Source: Paenibacillus lignilyticus (GTDB lineage: Bacteria; Bacillota; Bacilli; Paenibacillales; Paenibacillaceae). From it: 64,000 bases of DNA. The stretch is from assembly GCF_017942085.1 (NCBI RefSeq), contig NZ_JAGKSP010000001.1:310001-374000 (forward strand). The letters are read 5' to 3'. The notes under the pieces are model-generated. The model did no database searches, was not told where the DNA came from, and saw only the letters and a list, made by a program, of their open reading frames with translations. Positions 58,541 through 64,000 of the stretch are shown piece after piece. The translations under genes and the position numbers were made by a program. The stretch's first letter is position 1, and every line of letters starts with the position of its first letter.

Positions 58541-59428
58541 TTACATGAAAAGCTCCAAGACTGCACGGTCAGCCTTCCCATCTTCAAGAAATCCGTTTAC
58601 GAGTCGCTGCTCCGGCACGACACCGAGAATATCCCCTTTATCTTCCATAATGACGATTAAGTGATAGCTGTCCCGCTTAAACAGCTGTAATGTGCTTTGA
58701 ACCGTATATCCCCTCGGAATAATGATGGGCATCGCCCATACCCCTCTCGCAACGATTCGCGATGATGCCATTGCCCTTGTCGTTAAAAACCGCAGAAACA
58801 AATAGGGGATATTCCGATAGGCTGTCCAATTTGTGAGCAGCAAAAACAACCCGACCGCGAACAAATTCATGTGAATATGGACGGCGTTTCTCTCCACCAA
58901 AGCGGGGACAAAGGCATAAAGAAGCATCATGCAGCTAAAGAGCAAGCTGACGCGCCCGCCCCAGATAAGCGTCCCATAGAAAGTAAGCGCGCGGCTAAGT
59001 GCCGCTTGCATCAGCTTCCCGCCATCCAGCGGCAGGATCGGCAGCAAATTAAACAGGCCAATCATGACGTTAGCTTGCCATACATAGTCCGCCCATTCAT
59101 GACTCCATATCCCAAGCTGGCCTAAGAGCCAGGCAACGGCGGCCATCCATACATTCTGGAGCGGCCCTGCAATGGCGACGATGGCTTCTTCTTTAGCCGG
59201 CACGCCGCTGCCCTCTTCGACCTCCGCTACGCCGCCAAACGGCAGCAGCTTGACTTCTCGAATTCTCCAGCCGAAACCTTTTGCCATCATAACGTGGCCA
59301 AGCTCGTGAACCAGCACGATCGCAAATAAGGTCAGCAGCTCAACAAAATACCCGGTCACTACGGAGGCGAGCATGACCAGCACGAAGAGCGGATGAACGG
59401 ACCAGCGGATGCCGCCAAGTTTAATCAA
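58541..59428 (-). CDS. spoIVFB: Sporulation membrane metalloprotease SpoIVFB (M50 site-2 protease)
   Basis: Intramembrane protease expected to process pro-sigma-K. 295 residues. The zinc motif HELGH is at residues 41-45; LDGG at about 134-137 supplies the third ligand Asp. Six membrane segments precede a C-terminal CBS-like domain (PIIIPRGYTVQSTLQLFKRD). It overlaps spoIVFA by 8 bases, as expected for the pair. Confidence 0.94.
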   Translation of the reverse strand: MIKLGGIRWSVHPLFVLVMLASVVTGYFVELLTLFAIVLVHELGHVMMAKGFGWRIREVKLLPFGGVAEVEEGSGVPAKEEAIVAIAGPLQNVWMAAVAWLLGQLGIWSHEWADYVWQANVMIGLFNLLPILPLDGGKLMQAALSRALTFYGTLIWGGRVSLLFSCMMLLYAFVPALVERNAVHIHMNLFAVGLFLLLTNWTAYRNIPYLFLRFLTTRAMASSRIVARGVWAMPIIIPRGYTVQSTLQLFKRDSYHLIVIMEDKGDILGVVPEQRLVNGFLEDGKADRAVLELFM

Positions 59429-60386
59429 TCGGGACGACGTCCGCTGGATCGACGTACTGGCCTTTTTCCTTCACAGCGAAATACAACAGGCTTTGCTGGC
59501 CTTCCTCCGCTACCGGCAGCTTACCTATCGTTTTTCCCGCTTCGATCCAATCATTCACGGCTACACGGACCAAGCCCAGATGTCCGTAGACCGATACTCG
59601 ATCATTGGCATGCTGCACAACTACCGTTTCGCCCATTTCATCATCTTTGGATACGACAAGCACCCGGCCTGTCTCTACGGCAAGGACCTCTTGGCCCGGC
59701 TCACCGGCCAGTTCGATCCCGCTTAGCGTTTCCGCAAACGTTCTGACCACGGTACCGGAATGGAGCGGAGACACGATGGGTAGATCGACAGCGCCTTCGG
59801 CCAATTCGGACTCCTCGCCGCTGTGGTCGCCGAACAATGGGATGAAGGACGGCGCACCCGCAAACCAATCCTTGTACAATGCGGCAGCAGCATCGAAATT
59901 CATTTCCTCCGTCAGCGCAGACGTAACCACTTGCTGTCCTTGCTTGGCAGCAGGTACATCCAGCTTGAAAAGTGCAAACACGATAATGAATATAGCCCCT
60001 GCAATAGCCGTTTGGATGAACAGCCCTCGGACGATGAACCGAAAATCTCGAGGAGGCGGCGCTTGCGGCCCCCCTTGCTTACTCGCTTTCACATCTTTGC
60101 TTGGCAATGGCGCAATCCGCCAACCCGCGCTTTCCCACGGATTCGGGTTCGCTTTCCACAAACGCTCCGGATCATCTTCCGGATCTCGCTGTGCAGATGG
60201 GGAAATGGACGCCGTCTTCGTTGGGGAAATGGCTTGAAGTTCGGCAGGGCTGTGCAACGGTGCCAGATGTGCTTGAGCTTGGGACTGCTGCATAGCCTGT
60301 TTTAGCGGAAGCGTGCTGTTGTTATGTTCCATGATCCGGCGGATACGCTCTTGTCTGCGTTCGCGGATACTTTTTTTCGTATCCAT
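59421..60386 (-). CDS. spoIVFA: Stage IV sporulation protein SpoIVFA, degenerate M23 peptidase domain
   Basis: Partner that keeps SpoIVFB inactive until signalled through BofA/SpoIVB. 321 residues from the ATG at 60386 (MDTKKSIRERRQE) behind GGAGG; the upstream 56 codons are not coding. One membrane segment at about residues 130-150 precedes an M23/LytM-like domain. The first zinc His and Asp positions read LSGIELAG rather than HxGID, so the peptidase is probably inactive; the terminal SVYGHLGLVRV keeps one His. Overlaps spoIVFB. Confidence 0.9.
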   Translation of the reverse strand: MDTKKSIRERRQERIRRIMEHNNSTLPLKQAMQQSQAQAHLAPLHSPAELQAISPTKTASISPSAQRDPEDDPERLWKANPNPWESAGWRIAPLPSKDVKASKQGGPQAPPPRDFRFIVRGLFIQTAIAGAIFIIVFALFKLDVPAAKQGQQVVTSALTEEMNFDAAAALYKDWFAGAPSFIPLFGDHSGEESELAEGAVDLPIVSPLHSGTVVRTFAETLSGIELAGEPGQEVLAVETGRVLVVSKDDEMGETVVVQHANDRVSVYGHLGLVRVAVNDWIEAGKTIGKLPVAEEGQQSLLYFAVKEKGQYVDPADVVPID

Positions 60387-60462
60387 ACTAATCCCTCCAT
60401 CTCTAATCGCTAATATATATGAGCATGTGGGACTAGTTATGTTGTGACACGTCCGTAAACAG

Positions 60463-60495
60463 CAAAAAGCCGCCAAGCTGGTTGCTTGAGCGGCT
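60463..60495 (-). terminator. Terminator at the end of the FtsW/RodA gene
   Basis: AGCCGC and GCGGCT pair across a 19-base loop, followed by TTTTT on the minus strand. The stem overlaps the last codons of the gene. It separates the mre/min group from spoIVFA. Confidence 0.75.
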
Positions 60496-61642
60496 AAGTG
60501 GCCATTTCGTATTTCTCTTGATGCGCCTTCACGCTGAATACAAGACCGATACAAAGCATATTGAGCAGCAATGAAGTACCGCCATAGCTGATGAATGGCA
60601 GCGTAATGCCTGTTATCGGCATAAGCCCGATCATCATGCCAATGTTCTGGAAGACTTGAAAGACGTACATCGAGACGATCCCGATTACGATGAAAGAGCC
60701 CTTCAAGTCATAACACTGGAATGCAATGATAATCATGCGGTAAATCAGTAAGAAGTAGAGCATGAGCACGACGGCGGCTCCTTGAAACCCGAATTCCTCA
60801 CCGATAACGACAAAGATCGCATCTGAATACGGATAAGGAATAAACTTTCGGTTCTTCGACTCGCCTTTCATATAACCATCGCCCGTTAATCCTCCGGAAC
60901 CGATCGCAATCTTCGCCTTCTGGGCTTGATAGACTTCTTTCTCGGAGGCTGTTTCGGGATTGATGAATCCGTTTATACGCTCGTACCAGTGGGTCTTCTG
61001 GTGATCTTGCAAATAGTCGTGGATTTGCTTGTTATACGCATTGAACAGAAACATGAATAGGATTAGCGAGCCTACCGTTATCCCCAAACCAAGCAAAACA
61101 TGCGTATATTTGACATTCCCGATCCATAGCATGCCAAGGACGATAACCAGATAGATGATGGCATTACCCAGATCCGGTTGAATCATGACCAGAGCGAAGG
61201 GGATAAAAGAGAAGAACGCGATGACCAGCAAATCCTGACGGACCCGCAGTGCATCTCCATTCCTTCTGCCCATGAGGTAAGCGACCGTGATGATCAGAAT
61301 GATCTTCACCATCTCGGCAGGCTGGAACTGGAGCCCGCCGGGCAGCTCGAACCAGCTCTTGGCACCGTTAATCTCAACGGCCGTGAAGTAAACGACAACC
61401 AGCAATACAATCCCCAGGCCGTAAAGAAACATCCATGCTTTCAGAAACACCCGGTAATCGAACAAGGTGGCTACTAACGCTACGAAAAATCCCAATCCGT
61501 AAAATATGACCGTTTTCACGTCGTAATTGGCGTAATCGGGATTCCCGTAAGTTGCGCTGTGTACCAGCATCGTACTGACTACCATGAGTGCCAGCAGAAT
61601 GATCAGCATGCCAAGGTCAACCTTTTTCAGTTTGTTTAGCAC
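60494..61642 (-). CDS. FtsW/RodA/SpoVE-family peptidoglycan polymerase
   Basis: A SEDS-family glycosyltransferase of 382 residues with ten membrane segments. The opening GVKTV-type start, WFELPGGLQFQPAEMVKIIL and the C-terminal GLMPITGITLPFISYGGTSLL are SEDS signatures. It is shorter than FtsW and most like RodA, which suits its place next to minD and the mre genes; the exact partner (elongation or sporulation) is not known. Start is GTG at 61642 after AGGA. Confidence 0.92.
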   Translation of the reverse strand: MLNKLKKVDLGMLIILLALMVVSTMLVHSATYGNPDYANYDVKTVIFYGLGFFVALVATLFDYRVFLKAWMFLYGLGIVLLVVVYFTAVEINGAKSWFELPGGLQFQPAEMVKIILIITVAYLMGRRNGDALRVRQDLLVIAFFSFIPFALVMIQPDLGNAIIYLVIVLGMLWIGNVKYTHVLLGLGITVGSLILFMFLFNAYNKQIHDYLQDHQKTHWYERINGFINPETASEKEVYQAQKAKIAIGSGGLTGDGYMKGESKNRKFIPYPYSDAIFVVIGEEFGFQGAAVVLMLYFLLIYRMIIIAFQCYDLKGSFIVIGIVSMYVFQVFQNIGMMIGLMPITGITLPFISYGGTSLLLNMLCIGLVFSVKAHQEKYEMAT

Positions 61643-61649
61643 CTAGCAA

Positions 61650-62441
61650 TCATCCTATTCCAAGAAACTTGCGGAACCGCTTAATGACGCCTGATTTCTC
61701 CTCGAGCGGCATCAGCGGCACCATATCGCCTAGCATGCGGCGCGAAATATTCCGGTAAGCAATCGCAGCGCGCGAGGAAGGATCCATCACCGTTGGTTCG
61801 CCTGCATTCGCCGAACGAATCACCTTCTCGTCATCCGGTACGATCCCCAGCAAATCAATAGCCAGCACTTGGCAGATTTCATCGATATCGAGCATCTCGC
61901 CGCTGCGTACCATATTGGCGCGAATGCGATTGATGACTAGTCTTGCAGGCACATGAATCTGCTCCAGCAAGCCAATAACACGGTCCGCATCGCGGACAGC
62001 CGCGTTCTCCGGAGTTGTCACAACGATAGCACGGTCAGCACCTGCCACTGCATTACGGAAGCCTTGCTCGATCCCCGCAGGGCAATCGATAATGACATAG
62101 TCGAAGTCTTTCTTCAGCTCCAGGATCATATCCCGAACTTGTTCCGGTGTCACGTCTGATTTATCTTTCGTCTGGGCAGCCGGGAGCATATAGAGCTCCT
62201 CGAACCGTTTATCTTTCACAAGCGCTTGATTCAGACGGCAGCGTCCTTCCGCTACATCGATCAAGTCATAAATAATCCGGTTCTCCAGCCCCATGACGAC
62301 ATCTAAATTGCGCAGGCCGATGTCGGTGTCGACCATGCAAACTTTTTTCCCCAATAACGCAAGCGCCGTTCCAATATTCGCTGAGGTCGTCGTCTTGCCA
62401 ACGCCGCCTTTACCCGATGTGATTACGATCGCTTCTCCCAT
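61650..62441 (-). CDS. minD: Septum site-determining protein MinD
   Basis: Membrane-bound ATPase that recruits MinC. 263 residues. Deviant Walker A SGKGGVGKTTTSANIG with the signature Lys is at residues 9-24; DVTPEQVRDMI, IVVTTPENAAVRDADRVIG and a C-terminal amphipathic helix (GVIKRFRKFLGIG) for membrane binding follow. Lies 8 bases before the FtsW/RodA gene. Confidence 0.98.
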   Translation of the reverse strand: MGEAIVITSGKGGVGKTTTSANIGTALALLGKKVCMVDTDIGLRNLDVVMGLENRIIYDLIDVAEGRCRLNQALVKDKRFEELYMLPAAQTKDKSDVTPEQVRDMILELKKDFDYVIIDCPAGIEQGFRNAVAGADRAIVVTTPENAAVRDADRVIGLLEQIHVPARLVINRIRANMVRSGEMLDIDEICQVLAIDLLGIVPDDEKVIRSANAGEPTVMDPSSRAAIAYRNISRRMLGDMVPLMPLEEKSGVIKRFRKFLGIG

Positions 62442-62525
62442 GACTCAACTCTCCCCGCTCCAGCCATTGGTACTGCTGCTATACAGACCTGCTGCAAAAA
62501 TGATTTCCCGCTATTGCTGCGCTAG

Positions 62526-63185
62526 CTAGGCTCGAAACACGACCGGCAGCTTTCGCAGCCGCTGCAGCTGTGTCATTTTGTCGATTTTCATGACGCCTTC
62601 GCTTAAATACGCAAACTCCATCGTGGCATCACCGGTCATCCACTCATCCGGCGGTCGACTGATGACTTCGCTGATACGAAGCTGTGTCGGCCGAAGCAGC
62701 GATGCCGCGATAATCGAATCTTCTTTCCCTTTGTAGCCGGCATGCGCCAAGCCCCGAAGAGCGCCGAGCACATAAATATCGCCTGTGCAAAGCAGCGAGC
62801 CGCCCGGGTTCAAATCCCCCATAAGCAGCAAGTTGCCGTCATGCTCAAGTGTCTGGCCGGAACGGATAATCCCCGTCAATACCTTTAAATTGTTTCCGTC
62901 TTCCACCTTCGGCTCAGGGCGGGCTTCGCTTTCAATCGACTGCACAAGCAAATTGCCCTGATTCCGAATGGCCGTTCGAATTCGTTCCCTGTCTTCCTCA
63001 TTCACTTGCCGGGTGCCGAGCTTCACTTGGACGTGAACAATGGGACCTGTCAGCAGCTGTTGGTGCGACTTTTCCAATTTGAATTGCAGCTCATCCAGCA
63101 ATGCGGAAAAATCACATGTGTCGTCAAGAAGGAATATCAAACCGTCTTTGACGCCTTTGATCGTAATATGCTGCTTCTCGGCCAC
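62526..63185 (-). CDS. minC: Septum formation inhibitor MinC
   Basis: Inhibits FtsZ assembly. About 219 residues from the GTG at 63185 (VAEKQHITIKGVKDG), with GAAGGGG upstream; the longer frame to 63317 overlaps mreD and is unlikely. The C-terminal beta-helix starts at HDGNLLLMGDLNPGGSLL, with GDIYVLGALRGLAHAG following. Pairs with minD downstream. Confidence 0.93.
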   Translation of the reverse strand: MAEKQHITIKGVKDGLIFLLDDTCDFSALLDELQFKLEKSHQQLLTGPIVHVQVKLGTRQVNEEDRERIRTAIRNQGNLLVQSIESEARPEPKVEDGNNLKVLTGIIRSGQTLEHDGNLLLMGDLNPGGSLLCTGDIYVLGALRGLAHAGYKGKEDSIIAASLLRPTQLRISEVISRPPDEWMTGDATMEFAYLSEGVMKIDKMTQLQRLRKLPVVFRA

Positions 63186-63249
63186 GCTCGTCTTCACCCC
63201 TTCTCTATACGATTCTTTCACGGATGCGTATTTTCCTGCCTGGCATTCG

Positions 63250-63777
63250 CTATTCTTCTTCCTCTTCCGACTTGGCATTGCTGCCCGTTCGTTCAAACCA
63301 TCGCCTTGCTGGGACATAAATCACTAATGCAAACAGAATTTGCAGAAAAACGCTCGGAATGATGTGATGAGATACAGCCCATTCAAACGTCTGATCGGTC
63401 AACCGGAACACGCGGTAGATGAAATATACAATGGTATCGTAGGCAAGAGTGGACATGCAGATCATGAGCAGCGCCATCAGCAAGGTGCTTCTTTTGCGCT
63501 CCAGAAGAAAACCGGTCATATAACCGACCAGTCCCATAGAGAATGAGTGAACCCCGAGAATCCGGCCATAAAAGGCCAAATCCTGCAGAAGTCCAAACGC
63601 CAATCCAAGGATAAGCGCCGTATGCCTGCCACGATATAATCCGGCAAAGAGTACAAACGCTAATGTGAAATGAGGAATGATCCGTCCTACCATACTATCA
63701 GGCAGCAGCCAGTAGAACCATGTACCTTCGACAAGGAAGAACAGCAGAATGACGGCAACGATACGCTGCATGCTCAT
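63250..63777 (-). CDS. mreD: Rod shape-determining protein MreD
   Basis: A 175-residue membrane protein of the elongasome with five or six hydrophobic segments. GRHTALILGLAFGLLQDLAFYG matches the family. Start ATG overlaps the mreC stop by 4 bases; 64 bases before minC. Order mreC-mreD-minC-minD as in Bacillus. Confidence 0.93.
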   Translation of the reverse strand: MSMQRIVAVILLFFLVEGTWFYWLLPDSMVGRIIPHFTLAFVLFAGLYRGRHTALILGLAFGLLQDLAFYGRILGVHSFSMGLVGYMTGFLLERKRSTLLMALLMICMSTLAYDTIVYFIYRVFRLTDQTFEWAVSHHIIPSVFLQILFALVIYVPARRWFERTGSNAKSEEEEE

Positions 63778-64000
63778 TCTGCGTTCTCTCCAGTCTCGGG
63801 CAATTGTACGACAAACACTTCCGTTAAATGGTCAAAATCCGCAGCCGGCGTAATCGTTGCCGTGTACGTTAAACCGAAGTCTCCGACCTGGCTGGAATCG
63901 ACCGTGCCGATAACCATCCCCCGCGGGAATACATTGCCCTGTCCCGAAGTAATGATGGTATCGCCTTTAGTGAGCGGATCATGCTCGGAAATTTTGGACA
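63774..64000 (-). CDS. mreC: Rod shape-determining protein MreC, C-terminal part only
   Basis: Only the last 75 residues are inside the window; the gene runs off the right edge. The visible part includes SKISEHDPLTKGDTIITSGQ, FPRGMVIGTVDSSQ and the C-terminal FDHLTEVFVV typical of the MreC beta domain. The TGA overlaps the mreD ATG (ATGA). Confidence 0.93.
   Translation of the reverse strand, partial: SKISEHDPLTKGDTIITSGQGNVFPRGMVIGTVDSSQVGDFGLTYTATITPAADFDHLTEVFVVQLPETGENAE

Overview
The window is chromosomal DNA of a spore-forming Firmicute, most likely Paenibacillus or a close relative. It has moderate GC and purine-rich ribosome binding sites. It carries spo0B, spoIVFA/spoIVFB, bofC, a safA-like coat gene, spoVB and a SpoIID-like gene. 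Most of the order matches the Bacillus subtilis alaS-hisS-relA-secDF-tgt-ruv-pheA-obg-min-mre segment. Unlike B. subtilis it also has ruvC, an RNase E/G gene and hom-thrC-thrB inserted between pheB and pheA. This taxonomic reading is inference from gene content and order; no search was run.

Nearly all genes lie on the minus strand. Region 1-9.4 kb: a U32 peptidase (cut by the window edge), mltG, two DUF1292 genes, ruvX, an IreB-family gene and alaS with a T-box leader. Then come an AI-2E-family permease, a small zinc-ribbon protein, a PRC-barrel protein, a cysteine desulfurase and its regulator cymR. Region 9.6-13.1 kb is a plus-strand island: mnmA, then a LacI-type regulator and an MFS exporter bracketed by two matching operator palindromes. 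Region 13.2-22.7 kb: a CNNM/CBS transporter, rarA, mntH, a YdeI-like protein, tcdA and an aspS-hisS pair behind one T-box.

Region 22.75-23.9 kb is the one long stretch without an obvious large gene. It holds a strikingly regular array of seven short hairpins, further inverted and direct repeats, and one small candidate gene downstream of dtd. Region 23.9-33.3 kb is stress and housekeeping: dtd, relA, apt, recJ, a cation-diffusion-type protein, secD/secF and comN. Region 33.5-38.5 kb alternates strands: spoVB, a TIGR04086 membrane protein and an Aur1-like PAP2 protein on plus, and two DUF421 proteins on minus.

Region 38.6-46.9 kb: yajC-tgt-queA (preQ1/queuosine tRNA modification and Sec accessory), a long SpoIID/LytB protein, a DCC-family protein, ruvB-ruvA-ruvC and bofC. 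Region 47-53.8 kb: a repeat-rich LysM coat protein and a pheB-hom-thrC-thrB-pheA amino-acid operon with a clear sigma-A promoter and a terminator. Region 53.9-64 kb: obg-spo0B, rplU-prp-rpmA behind an L21 leader, rng, spoIVFB-spoIVFA, a FtsW/RodA-type gene, minD-minC and mreD-mreC (mreC cut by the window end).

Most of this is conserved core genome. The parts most worth a second look are the hairpin array with its neighbouring repeats, the small gene beside it, the LacI/MFS unit with its operators, and several proteins whose expected catalytic or metal-binding residues look altered.
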